Position numbers and translations under genes: made by a program. Under the pieces are notes generated by a model. The model had not been told where the DNA came from. It saw nothing but the letters and a program-made list of their open reading frames with translations, and did no database searches. Below, piece by piece: positions 1-12,569 of a DNA stretch of 64,000 nt. This stretch comes from Acanthosepion lycidas (Eukaryota > Mollusca > Cephalopoda > Sepiida > Sepiidae): NCBI GenBank assembly GCA_963932145.1, contig OZ010577.1, positions 14,919,889 to 14,983,888 of the forward strand. The letters are read 5' to 3'. Each line of letters begins with the position of its first letter. Position 1 is the stretch's first letter.

Positions 1-201
1 AAACTGTGTGGATGCAAAGTGGGTGACCGCTGTATGTTTCTCTCCTGCCGTGCGTTCTATTTACCTTTACATTCTTTCATTTCACTTTATGAACAGGCAA
101 GAGCCTCCTCTAAAGCCGGCTTACAATTATTTTTCATTCGAACTCATACAGTGAGCGTAGCGCGCAAAGGTTACGACTCACGTAACAGGGATTTCCTTGA
201 A
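1..201 (+). repeat. First satellite unit in the window (landmark map)
   Basis: This unit sets the coordinate system. Positions 37-89 are C/T-rich. AACAG|G follows at 92-97. A short AT-rich stretch lies at 121-136. TTCGAA is at 137-142. The variable site at 160-165 reads GCGCGC here and GCATGC in most units. The dyad GTTACGACTCACGTAAC is at 170-186. The unit length is 67 codons exactly, so a frame beginning at the GTG at 19 runs through into the next unit. This copy carries T13, and C26 in place of the usual T (GACCGC). The same pair recurs in HOR copies at about 1,621, 3,229 and 4,837. Confidence 0.9.
170..186. other. 17-bp dyad in R-type units (first instance)
   Basis: GTTACGACTCACGTAAC has perfect 6-bp inverted arms (GTTACG and CGTAAC) around a 5-base centre, ACTCA. 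It recurs at unit position 170-186 in every R-type unit. The Y-type form GATACTATTCATATAAC has mismatches at three of the six arm pairs. A dyad at a fixed place in a satellite unit could be a protein binding site or a small cruciform; this is inference. It does not match the CENP-B box. Confidence 0.6.
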
Positions 202-639
202 AAACTGTGTGGACGCAAAGTGGGTGATCGCTGTATGTTTCTCTCCTGCCGTGCGTTCTATTTACCTTTACATTCTTTCATTTCACTTTATGAACAGGCA
301 AGAGCCTCCTCTAAAACCGGCTTACAATTATTTTTCATTCGAACTCATACAGTGAGCGTAGCATGCAAAGGTTACGACTCACGTAACAGGGATTTCCTTG
401 AAAAACTGTGTGGACGCAAAATGGGTGATCGCTGTATGTTTCTCTCCTACCGTGCGTTCTATTTACCTTTACATTCTTTCATTTCACTTTATGAACAGGC
501 AAGAGCCTCCTCTGAAACCGGCTTACAATTATTTTTCATTCGATCTCATACAGTAAGCGTAGCATGCAAAGGTTACGACTCACGTAACAGGGATTTCCTT
601 GAAAAACTGTGTGGACGCAAAATGGGTGATCGCTGTATG

Positions 640-706
640 TTTCTCTCCTACCGTGCGTTCTATTTACCTTTACATTCTTTCATTTAACTTTATGAACAGG
701 TAAGAG
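640..706 (+). other. Splice-site-like tract with CAG|GTAAGAG
   Basis: A pyrimidine-rich tract (unit positions 37-89) is followed by AACAG|G, which resembles a 3' splice site. In this unit the next bases are GTAAGAG, so CAG|GTAAGAG at 697-706 also fits the 5' splice-site consensus perfectly. The same GT form occurs at 901, 2,308, 2,509, 3,916 and 4,117. Most other units have GC in place of GT (CAG|GCAAGAG), which resembles the minor GC-type donor. Whether any unit is transcribed or spliced cannot be judged from sequence. Confidence 0.4.
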
Positions 707-3700
707 CCTCCACTAAAACCGGCTTACAATTATTTTTCATTCGAACTCATACACTGAGCGTAGCATGCAAAGGATACTATTCATATAACAGGGATTTCCT
801 TGAAAAACTGTGTGGACGCAAAGTGGGTGATCGCTGTATGTTTCTCTCCTGACGTGCGTTCTATTTACCTTTACATTCTTTCATTTAACTTTATGAACAG
901 GTAAGAGCCTCCACTAAAACCGGCTTACAATTATTTTTCATTCGAACTCATACACTGAGCGTAGCATGCAAAGGATACTATTCATATAACAGGGATTTCC
1001 TTGAAAAACTGTGTGGACGCAAAGTGGGTGATCGCTGTATGTTTCTCTCCTGCCGTGCGTTCTATTTACCTTTACATTCTTTCATTTAACTTTATGAACA
1101 GGCAAGAGCCTCCTCTAAAACCGGCTTACAATTATTTTTTATTCGAACTCATACAGTGAGCGTAGCATGCAAAGGTTACGACTCACGTAACAGGGATTTC
1201 CTTGAAAAACTGTGTGGACGCAAAATGGGTGATCGCTGTATGTTTCTCTCCTACCGTGCGTTCTATTTACCTTTACATTCTTTCATTTCACTTTATGAAC
1301 AGGCAAGGGCCTCCTCTAAAACCGGCTTACAATAATTTTTCATTCGAACTCATACAGTGAGCGTAGCATGCAAAGGTTACGACTCACGTAACAGGGATTT
1401 CCTTGAAAAACTGTGTGGACGCAAAGTGGGTGATCGCTGTATGTTTCTCTCCTGCCGTGCGTTCTATTTACCTTTACATTCTTTCATTTCACTTTATGAA
1501 CAGGCAAGAGGCTCCTCTAAAAGCTGCTTACAATTATTTTTCATTCGAACTCATACAGTGAGAGTAGCATGCAAAGGTTACGACTCACGTAACAGGGATT
1601 TCCTTGAAAAACTGTGTGGATGCAAAGTGGGTGACCGCTGTATGTTTCTCTCCTGCCGTGCGTTCTATTTACCTTTACATTCTTTCATTTCACTTTATGA
1701 ACAGGCAAGAGCTTCTTCTAAAGACGGCTTACAATTATTTTTCATTCGAACTCATACAGTGAGCGTAGCATGCTAAGGTTACGACTCACGTAACAGGGAT
1801 TTCCTTGAAAAACTGTGTGGACGCAAAATGGGTGATCGCTGTATGTTTCTCTCCTACCGTGCGTTCTATTTACCTTTACATTCTTTCATTTCACTTTATG
1901 AACAGTCAAGAGCCTCCTCTAAAACCGGCTTACAATTATTTTTCATTCGAACTCATACAGTGAGCGTAGCGCGCAAAGGTTACGACTCACGTAACAGGGA
2001 TTTCCTTGAAAAACTGTGTGGACGCAAAGTGTGTGATCGCTGTAAGTTTCTCTCCTGCCGTGCGTTCTATTTACCTTTACATTCTTTCATTTCACTTTAT
2101 GAACAGGCAAGAGCCTCCTCTAAAACCGGCTTACAATTATTTTTCATTCGAACTCATACAGTGAGCGTAGCATGCAAAGGTTACGACTCACGTAACAGGG
2201 ATTTCCTTGAAAAACTGTGTGGACGCAAAATGGGTGATCGCTGTATGTTTCTCTCCTACCGTGCGTTCTATTTACCTTTACATTCTTTCATTTAACTTTA
2301 TGAACAGGTAAGAGCCTCCACTAAAACCGGCTTACAATTATTTTTCATTCGAACTCATACACTGAGCGTAGCATGCAAAGGATACTATTCATATAACAGG
2401 GATTTCCTTGAAAAACTGTGTGGACGCAAAGTGGGTGATCGCTGTATGTTTCTCTCCTGACGTGCGTTCTATTTACCTTTACATTCTTTCATTTAACTTT
2501 ATGAACAGGTAAGAGCCTCCACTAAAACCGGCTTACAATCATTTTTCATTCGAACTCATACACTGAGCGTAGCATGCAAAGGATACTATTCATATAACAG
2601 GGATTTCCTTGAAAAACTGTGTGGACGCAAAGTGGGTGATCGCTGTATGTTTCTCTCCTGCCGTGCGTTCTATTTACCTTTACATTCTTTCATTTAACTT
2701 TATGAACAGGCAAGAGCCTCCTCTAAAACCGGCTTACAATTATTTTTTATTCGAACTCATACAGTGAGCGTAGCATGCAAAGGTTACGACTCACGTAACA
2801 GGGATTTCCTTGAAAAACTGTGTGGACGCAAAATGGGTGATCGCTGTATGTTTCTCTCCTACCGTGCGTTCTATTTACCTTTACATTCTTTCATTTCACT
2901 TTATGAACAGGCAAGGACCTCCTCTAAAACCGGCTTACAATAATTTTTCATTCGAACTCATACAGTGAGCGTAGCATGCAAAGGTTACGACTCACGTAAC
3001 AGGGATTTCCTTGAAAAACTGTGTGGACGCAAAGTGGGTGATCGCTGTATGTTTCTCTCCTGCCGTGCGTTCTATTTACCTTTACATTCTTTCATTTCAC
3101 TTTATGAACAGGCAAGAGGCTCCTCTAAAAGCTGCTTACAATTATTTTTCATTCGAACTCATACAGTGAGAGTAGCATGCAAAGGTTACGACTCACGTAA
3201 CAGGGATTTCCTTGAAAAACTGTGTGGATGCAAAGTGGGTGACCGCTGTATGTTTCTCTCCTGCCGTGCGTTCTATTTACCTTTACATTCTTTCATTTCA
3301 CTTTATGAACAGGCAAGAGCCTCCTCTAAAGACGGCTTACAATTATTTTTCATTCGAACTCATACAGTGAGCGTAGCGCGCAAAGGTTACGACTCACGTA
3401 ACAGGGATTTCCTTGAAAAACTGTGTGGACGCAAAGTGGGTGATCGCTGTATGTTTCTCTCCTGCCGTGCGTTCTATTTACCTTTACATTCTTTCATTTC
3501 ACTTTATGAACAGGCAAGAGCCTCCTCTAAAACCGGCTTACAATTATTTTTCATTCGAACTCATACAGTGAGCGTAGCATGCAAAGGTTACGACTCACGT
3601 AACAGGGATTTCCTTGAAAAACTGTGTGGACGCAAAATGGGTGATCGCTGTATGTTTCTCTCCTACCGTGCGTTCTATTTACCTTTACATTCTTTCATTT

Positions 3701-5640
3701 CACTTTATGAACAGGCAAGAGCCTCCTCTGAAACCGGCTTACAATTATTTTTCATTCGATCTCATACAGTAAGCGTAGCATGCAAAGGTTACGACTCACG
3801 TAACAGGGATTTCCTTGAAAAACTGTGTGGACGCAAAATGGGTGATCGCTGTATGTTTCTCTCCTACCGTGCGTTCTATTTACCTTTACATTCTTTCATT
3901 TAACTTTATGAACAGGTAAGAGCCTCCACTAAAACCGGCTTACAATTATTTTTCATTCGAACTCATACACTGAGCGTAGCATGCAAAGGATACTATTCAT
4001 ATAACAGGGATTTCCTTGAAAAACTGTGTGGACGCAAAGTGGGTGATCGCTGTATGTTTCTCTCCTGACGTGCGTTCTATTTACCTTTACATTCTTTCAT
4101 TTAACTTTATGAACAGGTAAGAGCCTCCACTAAAACCGGCTTACAATTATTTTTCATTCGAACTCATACACTGAGCGTAGCATGCAAAGGATACTATTCA
4201 TATAACAGGGATTTCCTTGAAAAACTGTGTGGACGCAAAGTGGGTGATCGCTGTATGTTTCTCTCCTGCCGTGCGTTCTATTTACCTTTACATTCTTTCA
4301 TTTAACTTTATGAACAGGCAAGAGCCTCCTCTAAAACCGGCTTACAATTATTTTTTATTCGAACTCATACAGTGAGCGTAGCATGCAAAGGTTACGACTC
4401 ACGTAACAGGGATTTCCTTGAAAAACTGTGTGGACGCAAAATGGGTGATCGCTGTATGTTTCTCTCCTACCGTGCGTTCTATTTACCTTTACATTCTTTC
4501 ATTTCACTTTATGAACAGGCAAGGGCCTCCTCTAAAACCGGCTTACAATAATTTTTCATTCGAACTCATACAGTGAGCGTAGCATGCAAAGGTTACGACT
4601 CACGTAACAGGGATTTCCTTGAAAAACTGTGTGGACGCAAAGTGGGTGATCGCTGTATGTTTCTCTCCTGCCGTGCGTTCTATTTACCTTTACATTCTTT
4701 CATTTCACTTTATGAACAGGCAAGAGGCTCCTCTAAAAGCTGCTTACAATTATTTTTCATTCGAACTCATACAGTGAGAGTAGCATGCAAAGGTTACGAC
4801 TCACGTAACAGGGATTTCCTTGAAAAACTGTGTGGATGCAAAGTGGGTGACCGCTGTATGTTTCTCTCCTGCCGTGCGTTCTATTTACCTTTACATTCTT
4901 TCATTTCACTTTATGAACAGGCAAGAGCTTCTTCTAAAGCCGGCTTACAATTATTTTTCATTCGAACTCATACAGTGAGCGTAGCATGCTAAGGTTACGA
5001 CTCACGTAACAGGGATTTCCTTGAAAAACTGTGTGGACGCAAAATGGGTGATCGCTGTATGTTTCTCTCCTACCGTGCGTTCTATTTACCTTTACATTCT
5101 TTCATTTCACTTTATGAACAGTCAAGAGCCTCCTCTAAAACCGGCTTACAATTATTTTTCATTCGAACTCATACAGTGAGCGTAGCGCGCAAAGGTTACG
5201 ACTCACGTAACAGGGATTTCCTTGAAAAACTGTGTGGACGCAAAGTGTGTGATCGCTGTAAGTTTCTCTCCTGCCGTGCGTTCTATTTACCTTTACATTC
5301 TTTCATTTCACTTTATGAACAGGCAAGAGCCTCCTCTAAAACCGGCTTACAATTATTTTTCATTCGAACTCATACAGTGAGCGTAGCATGCAAAGGTTAC
5401 GACTCACGTAACAGGGATTTCCTTGAAAAACTGTGTGGACGCAAAGTGTGTGATCGCTGTATGTTTCTCTCCTGCCGTGCGTTCTATTTACCTTTACATT
5501 CTTTCATTTCACTTTATGAACAGGCAAGAGCCTCCTCTAAAACCGGCTTACAATTATTTTTCATTCGAACTCATACAGTGAGCGTAGCATGCAAAGGTTA
5601 CGACTCACGTAACAGGGATTTCCTTGAAAAACTGTGTGGA

Positions 5641-6834
5641 CGCAAAATGGGTGATCGCTGTATGTTTCTCTCTTACCGTGTGTTCTATTTACCTTTACAT
5701 TCTTTCATTTCACTTTATGAACAGGCAAGGGCCTCCTCTAAAACCGGCTTACAATTATTTTTCATTCGAACTCATACAGTGAGCGTAGCATGCAAAGGTT
5801 ACGACTCACGTAACAGGGATTTCCTTGAAAAACTGTGTGGACGCAAAGTGGGTGATCGCTGTATGTTTCTCTCCTGCCGTGCGTTCTATTTACCTTTACA
5901 TTCTTTCATTTCACTTTATGAACAGGCAAGAGGCTCCTCTAAAAGCTGCTTACAATTATTTTTCATTCGAACTCATACAGTGAGAGTAGCATGCAAAGGT
6001 TACGACTCACGTAACAGGGATTTATTTGAAAAACTGTGTGGATGCAAAGTGGGTGACCGCTGTATGTTTCTCTCCTGCCGTGCGTTCTATTTACCTTTAC
6101 ATTCTTTCATTTCACTTTATGAACAGGCAAGAGCCTCCTCTAAAGCCGGCTTACAATTATTTTTCATTCGAACTCATACAGTGAGCGTAGCATGCTAAGG
6201 TTACGACTCACGTAACAGGGATTTCCTTGAAAAACTGTGTGGACGCAAAATGGGTGATCGCTGTATGTTTCTCTCCTACCGTGCGTTCTATTTACCTTTA
6301 CATTCTTTCATTTCACTTTATGAACAGTCAAGAGCCTCCTCTAAAACCCGCTTACAATTATTTTTCATTCGAACTCATACAGTGAGCGTAGCATGCAAAG
6401 GTTACGACTCACGTAACAGGGATTTCCTTGAAAAACTGTGTGGACGCAAAATGGGTGATCGCTGTATGTTTCTCTCCTGCCGTGCGTTCTATTTACCTTT
6501 ACATTCTTTCATTTCACTTTATGAACAGGCAAGAGCCTCCTCTAAGACCGGCTTACAATTATTTTTCATTCGAACTCATACACTGAGCGTAGCATGCAAA
6601 GGATACTATTCATATAACAGGGATTTCCTTGAAAAACTGTGTGGACGCAAAGTGGGTGATCGCTGTATGTTTCTCTCCTGCCGTGCGTTCTATTTACCTT
6701 TACATTCTTTCATTTAACTTTATGAACAGGCAAGAGCCTCCTCTGAAACCGGCTTACAATTATTTTTCATTCGAACTCATACAGTGAGCGTAGCATGCAA
6801 AGGTTACGACTCACGTAACAGGGATTTCCTTGAA
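5641..6834 (+). repeat. Transition zone between 8-unit HORs and dimers
   Basis: These units resemble the preceding HOR, with the AACAGTC unit recurring after 1,206 bp (6 units; about 5,120 and 6,326) instead of 1,608. A TTATTTGAA variant is private to about 6,021. From about 6,432 the units begin to alternate between R and Y types. The shift from an 8-unit to a 6-unit step suggests one unequal exchange that lost two units, though I cannot tell loss from an independent arrangement. Confidence 0.7.
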
Positions 6835-8040
6835 AAACTGTGTGGACGCAAAATGGGTGATCGCTGTATGTTTCTCTCCTGCCGTGCGTTCTATTTACCT
6901 TTACATTCTTTCATTTCACTTTATGAACAGGCAAGAGCCTCCTCTAAAACCGCCTTGCAATTATTTTTCATTCGAACTCATACACTGAGCGTAGCATGCA
7001 AAGGATACTATTCATATAACAGGGATTTCCTTGAAAAACTGTGTGGACGCAAAGTGGGTGATCGCTGTATGTTTCTCTCCTACCGTGCGTTCTATTTACC
7101 TTTACATTCTTTCATTTCACTTTATGAACAGGCAAGAGCCTCCTCTAAAACCGGCTTACAATTATTTTTCATTCGAACTCATACAGTGAGCGTAGCATGC
7201 AAAGGTTACGACTCACGTAACAGGGATTTCCTTGAAAAACTGTGTGGACGCAAAATGGGTGATCGCTGTATGTTTCTCTCCTGCCGTGCGTTCTATTTAC
7301 CTTTACATTCTTTCATTTCACTTTATGAACAGGCAAGAGCCTCCTCTAAAACCGCCTTGCAATTATTTTTCATTCGAACTCATACACTGAGCGTAGCATG
7401 CAAAGGATACTATTCATATAACAGGGATTTCCTTGAAAAACTGTGTGGACGCAAAGTGGGTGATCGCTGTATGTTTCTCTCCTACCGTGCGTTCTATTTA
7501 CCTTTACATTCTTTCATTTCACTTTATGAACAGGCAAGAGCCTCCTCTAAAACCGGCTTACAATTATTTTTCATTCGAACTCATACAGTGAGCGTAGCAT
7601 GCAAAGGTTACGACTCACGTAACAGGGATTTCCTTGAAAAACTGTGTGGACGCAAAATGGGTGATCGCTGTATGTTTCTCTCCTGCCGTGCGTTCTATTT
7701 ACCTTTACATTCTTTCATTTCACTTTATGAACAGGCAAGAGCCTCCTCTAAAACCGCCTTGCAATTATTTTTCATTCGAACTCATACACTGAGCGTAGCA
7801 TGCAAAGGATACTATTCATATAACAGGGATTTCCTTGAAAAACTGTGTGGACGCAAAGTGGGTGATCGCTGTATGTTTCTCTCCTACCGTGCGTTCTATT
7901 TACCTTTACATTCTTTCATTTCACTTTATGAACAGGCAAGAGCCTCCTCTAAAACCGGCTTACAATTATTTTTCATTCGAACTCATACAGTGAGCGTAGC
8001 ATGCAAAGGTTACGACTCATGTAACAGGGATTTCCTTGAA
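6835..8040 (+). repeat. Three tandem 402-bp R/Y dimers
   Basis: The private variant ACCGCCTTGC occurs at 6,949, 7,351 and 7,753, exactly 402 bp apart. Each time it is followed by CACTGAG and a Y-type element, then by an R-type unit with TCCTACCG. The three dimers are almost identical. A single change, ACTCATGTAAC in place of ACTCACGTAAC near 8,018, marks the third. This is the simplest local amplification in the window and gives a clear dimeric HOR. A related dimer without ACCGCC precedes it from about 6,432. Confidence 0.9.
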
Positions 8041-8550
8041 AAACTGTGTGGACGCAAAATGGGTGATCGCTGTATGTTTCTCTCCTACCGTGCGTTCTAT
8101 TTACCTTTACATTCTTTCATTTAACTTTATGAACAGGCAAGGGCCTCCTCTAAAACCTGCTTACAATTATTTTTCATTCGAACTCATACAGTGAGCGTAG
8201 CATGCAAAGGATACTATTCATATAACAGGGATTTCCTTGAAAAACTGTGTGGACGCAAAGTGCGTGATCGCTGTATGTTTCTCTCCTGCCGTGCGTTCTA
8301 TTTACCTTTACATTCTTTCATTTAACTTTATGAACAGGCAAGAGCCTCCTCTATAACCGGCTTACAATTATTTTTCATTCGAACTCATACAGTGAGCGTA
8401 GCATGCAAAGGTTACGACTCACGTAACAGGGATTTCCTTGAAAAACTGTGTGGACGCAAAATGGGTGATCGCTGTATGTTTCTCTCCTACCGTGCGTTCT
8501 ATTTACCTTTACATTCTTTCATTTCACTTTATGAACAGGCAAGGGCCTCC
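8041..8550 (+). repeat. Unassigned units before the 20-unit block
   Basis: Two to three ordinary units, one Y-type and the others R-type, with private changes such as AAAGTGCGTG near 8,259 and CTCTATAACC near 8,350. The TAA83 variant ends at 8,124 and recurs near 8,325, and then disappears from the array until about 17,365. No HOR partner was found for these units inside the window. Confidence 0.6.
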
Positions 8551-11208
8551 TCCAAAACCGGCTTACAATTATTTTTCATTCGAACTCATACAGTGAGCGT
8601 AGCATGCAAAGGTTACGACTCACGTAACAGGGATTTCCTTGAAAAACTGTGTGGACGCAAAGTGGTTGATCGCTGTATGTTTCTCTCCTGGCGTGCGTTC
8701 TATTTACCTTTACATTCTTTCATTTCACTTTATGAACAGGCAAGAGGCTCCTCTAAAAGCTGCTTACAATTATTTTTCATTCGAACTCATACAGTGAGAG
8801 TAGCATGCAAAGGGTACGACTCACGTAACAGGGATTTCCTTGAAAAACTGTGTGGACGCAAAGTGGGTGATCGCTGTATGTTTCTCTCCTGCCGTGCGTT
8901 CTATTTACCTTTACATTCTTTCATTTCACTTTATGAACAGGCAAGAGCCTCCTCTAAAGCCGGCTTACAATTATTTTTCATTCGAACTCATACAGTGAGC
9001 GTAGCGCGCAAAGGTTACGACTCACGTAATAGGGATTTCCTTGAAAAACTGTGTGGACGCAAAGTGGGTGATCGCTGTATGTTTCTCTCCTGCCGTGCGT
9101 TCTATTTACCTTTACATTCTTTCATTTCACTTTATGAACAGGCAAGAGCCTCCTCTAAAACCGGCTTACAATTATTTTTCATTCGAACTCATACAGTGAG
9201 CGTAGCATGCAAAGGTTACGACTCACGTAACAGGGATTTCCTTGAAAAACTGTGTGGACGCAAAATGGGTGATCGCTGTATGTTTCTCTCCTACCGTGCG
9301 TTCTATTTACCTTTACATTCTTTCATTTCACTTTCTGAACAGGCAAGAGCCTCCTCTAAAACCGGCTTACAATTATTTTTCATTCGAACTCATACAGTGA
9401 GCGTAGCGCGCAAAGGTTACGACTCACGTAATAGGGATTTCCTTGAAAAACTGTGTGGACGCAAAGTGGGTGATCGCTGTATGTTTCTCTCCTGCCGTGC
9501 GTTCTATTTACCTTTACATTCTTTCATTTCACTTTATGAACAGGCAAGAGCCTCCTCTAAAACCGGCTTACAATTATTTTTCATTCGAACTCATACAGTG
9601 AGCGTAGCATGCAAAGGTTACGACTCACGTAACAGGGATTTCCTTGAAAAACTGTGTGGACGCAAAATGGGTGATCGCTGTATGTTTCTCTCCTACCGTG
9701 CGTTCTATTTACCTTTACATTCTTTCATTTCACTTTATGAACAGGCAAGAGCCTCCTCTAAAACCGGCTTACAATTATTTCTCATTCGAACTCATACAGT
9801 GAGCGTAGCATGCAAAGGTTACAACTCACGTAACAGGGATTTCCTTGAAAAACTGTGTGGACGCAAAGTGTGTGATCGCTGTATGTTTCTCTCCTGCCGT
9901 GCGTTCTATTTACCTTTACATTCTTTCATTTCACTTTATGAACAGGCAAGAGCCTCCTCTAAAACCGGCTTACAATTATTTTTCATTCGAACTCATACAG
10001 AGAGCGTAGCATGCAAAGGTTACGACTCACGTAACAGGGATTTCCTTGAAAAACTGTGTGGACGCAAAATGGGTGATCGCTGTATGTTTCTCTCCTACCG
10101 TGCGTTCTATTTACCTTTACATTCTTTCATTTCACTTTATGAACAGGCAAGAGCCTCCTCTGAAACCGGCTTACAATTATTTTTCATTCGAACTCATACA
10201 GTGAGCGTAGCATGCAAAGGTTACGACTCACGTAACAGGGATTTCCTTGAAAAACTGTGTGGACGCAAAGTGGGTGATCGCTGTATGTTTCTTTCCTGCC
10301 GTGCGTTCTATTTACCTTTACATTCTTTCATTTCCCTTTATGAACAGGCAAGAGCCTCCTCTAAAACCGGCTTACAATTATTTTTCATTCGAACTCATAC
10401 AGTGAGCGTAGCATGCAAAGGTTACGACTCACGTAACAGGGATTTCCTTGAAAAACTGTGTGGACGCAAAGTGGGTGATCGCTGTATGTTTCTTTCCTGC
10501 CGTGCGTTCTATTTACCTTTACATTCTTTCATTTCACTTTATGAACAGGCAAGAGGCTCCTCTAAAAGCTGCTTACAATTATTTTTCATTCGAACTCATG
10601 CAGTGAGAGTAGCATGCAAAGGTTACGACTCACGTAACAGGGATTTCCTTGAAAAACTCTGTGGACGCAAAGTGGGTGATCGCTGTATGTTTCTCTCCTG
10701 CCGTGCGTTCTATTTACCTTTACATTCTTTCATTTCACTTTATGAACAGGCAAGAGCCTTCTCTAAAACCGGCTTACAATTATTTTTCATTCGAACTCAT
10801 ACAGTGAGCGTAGCATGCAAAGGTTACGACTCACGTAACAGGGATTTCCTTGAAAAACTGTGTGGACGCAAAGTGGGTGATCGCTGTATGTTTCTTTCCT
10901 GCCGTGCGTTCTATTTACCTTTACATTCTTTCATTTCACTTTATGAACAGGCAAGAGCCTCCTCTAAAAGCTGCTTACAATTATTTTTCATTCGAACTCA
11001 TACAGTGAGAGTAGCATGCAAAGGTTACGACTCACGTAACAGGGATTTCCTTGAAAAACTGTGTGGACGCAAAGTGGGTGATCGCTGTATGTTTGCTCCT
11101 GCCGTGCGTTCTATTTACCTTTACATTCTTTCATTTCACTTTATGAACAGGCAAGAGCCTCCTCTAAAACCGGCTTACAATTATTTTTCATTCGAACTCA
11201 TACAGTGA
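8392..11208 (+). other. Longest satellite open frame, probably not a gene
   Basis: This is the longest uninterrupted frame, 938 codons spanning 14 units, because each unit is 67 codons and lacks a stop in this frame. Each unit would encode a cysteine-containing segment with a hydrophobic stretch (FYLPLHSFISLY) followed by a basic stretch; I recognise no domain. The nominal start is a GTG inside a unit, with no upstream context that differs from any other unit. The frame ends only because a 1-bp deletion at 11,094 shifts it. Similar frames lie at 12,279-14,825, 29,353-31,191, 31,696-33,402, 33,505-35,247 and 42,341-43,999. Stops recur within the same frame in many units and spread with the HORs, which argues against selection on a protein. 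Confidence 0.85.
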
Positions 11209-12569
11209 GCGTAGCATGCTAAGGTTACGACTCACGTAACAGGGATTTCTTTGAAAAACTGTGTGGACGCAAAATGGGTGATCGCTGTATGTTTCTCTCC
11301 TACCGTGCGTTCTATTTACCTTTACATTCTTTCATTTCACATTATGAACAGTCAAGAGCCTCCTCTAAAACCGGCTTACAATTATTTTTCATTCGAACTC
11401 ATACAGTGAGCGTAGCGCGCAAAGGTTACGACTCACGTAACAGGCATTTCCTTGAAAAACTGTGTGGACGCAAAGTGGGTGATCGCTGTATGTTTCTCTC
11501 CTGCCGTGCGTTCTATTTACCTTTACATTCTTTCATTTCACTTTATGAACAGTCAAGAACCTCCTCTAAAACCGGCTTACAATTATTTTTCATTCGAACT
11601 CATACAGTGAGCGTAGCATGCAAAGGTTACGACTCACGTAACAGGGATTTCCTTGAAAAACTGTGTGGACGCAAAGTGTGTGATCGCTGTATGTTTCTCT
11701 CCTGCCGTGCGTTCTATTTACCTTTACATTCTTTCATTTCACTTTATGAACAGGCAAGAGCCTCCTCTAAAACCGGCTTACAATTATTTTTCATTCGAAC
11801 TCATACAGTGAGCGTAGCATGCAAAGGTTACGACTCACGTAACAGGGATTTCCTTGAAAAACTGTGTGGACGCAAAATGGGTGATCGCTGAATGTTTCTC
11901 TCCTACCGAGCGTTCTATTTACCTTTACATTCTTTCATTTCACTTTATGAACAGGCAAGGGCCTTCTCTAAAACCGGCTTACAATTATTTTTCATTCGAA
12001 CTCATACAGTGAGCGTAGCATGCAAAGGTTACGACTCACGTAACAGGGATTTCCTTGAAAAACTGTGTGGACGCAAAATGGGTGATCGCTGTATGTTTCT
12101 CTCCTGTCGTGCGTTCTATTTACCTTTACATTCTTTCATTTCACTTTATGAACAGGCAAGGGCCTCCTCTTAAACCGGCTCACAATTATTTTTCATTCGA
12201 ACTCATACAGTGAGCGTAGCATGCAAAGGATACTATTCATATAACAGGGATTTCCTTGAAAAACTGTGTTGACGCACAATGGGTGATCGCTGTAAGTTTC
12301 TCTCCTGCCGTGCGTTCTATTTACCTTTACATTCTTTCATTTCACTTTATGAACAGGCAAGAGCCTCCTCTAAAACCGGCTTACAATTATTTTTCATTCG
12401 AACTCATACAGTGAGCGTAGCATGCAAAGGTTACGACTCACGTAACAGGGATTTCCTTGAAAAACTGTGTGGATGCAAAGTGGGTGATCGCTGTATGTTT
12501 CTCTCCTGCCGTGCGTTCTATTTACCTTTACATTCTTTCATTTCACTTTATGAACAGGCAAGGGCCTCC
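8551..12569 (+). repeat. 20-unit (4,019 bp) block, first copy
   Basis: Private variants here reappear after 4,019 bp (20 x 201 minus a 1-bp deletion): TCCAAAACC at 8,551 and 12,570, and GTGGTTGATC at 8,662 and 12,681. The left edge lies between about 8,490 (TCCTACC here, TCCTGCC in the other copy) and 8,551. Inside, two units sharing GCGCGC and CGTAATAGGG lie 402 bp apart at about 9,004 and 9,406; the second copy has only one of them. A 1-bp deletion at about 11,094 (GTTTGCTCC for GTTTCTCTCC) ends the open frame. Units are R-type except one Y unit near 12,230. Confidence 0.88.

Larger units (their letters stand above)
1..5640 (+). repeat. 8-unit (1,608 bp) HORs in an alternating 16-unit pattern
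   Basis: Diagnostic variants recur at exactly 1,608 bp. The in-frame TAA at unit position 82-84 ends at 687, 2,295 and 3,903, and a private TGA lies at 850, 2,458 and 4,066. Three of the eight units, however, alternate between two versions. The blocks ending at 687 and 3,903 carry GCGCGC and a GAAACC unit. The blocks around 1,770-2,240 and 4,985-5,460 carry GCATGCTAAGG and AACAGTC units instead. The true period is therefore 3,216 bp (16 units) with an older 1,608-bp period inside it. The pattern begins left of the window and breaks up after about 5,640. Confidence 0.88.

Noticed and set aside
130..150. RNA polymerase III B-box-like GAGTTCGAATG on the minus strand of each unit, as in a tRNA-derived SINE
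   Set aside because: Only the GTTCGAAT core fits; the flanking B-box bases do not, and I found no A box at the expected distance upstream on that strand.
121..152. Bacterial-type promoter (TTACAA, 17-bp spacer, TCATAC)
   Set aside because: The -10 match is poor, it occurs in every unit, and nothing else suggests a bacterial genome.
130..190. CENP-B box
   Set aside because: The TTCG at unit position 137 is not followed by the required A and CGGG positions, and the dyad at 170-186 does not fit the motif either.
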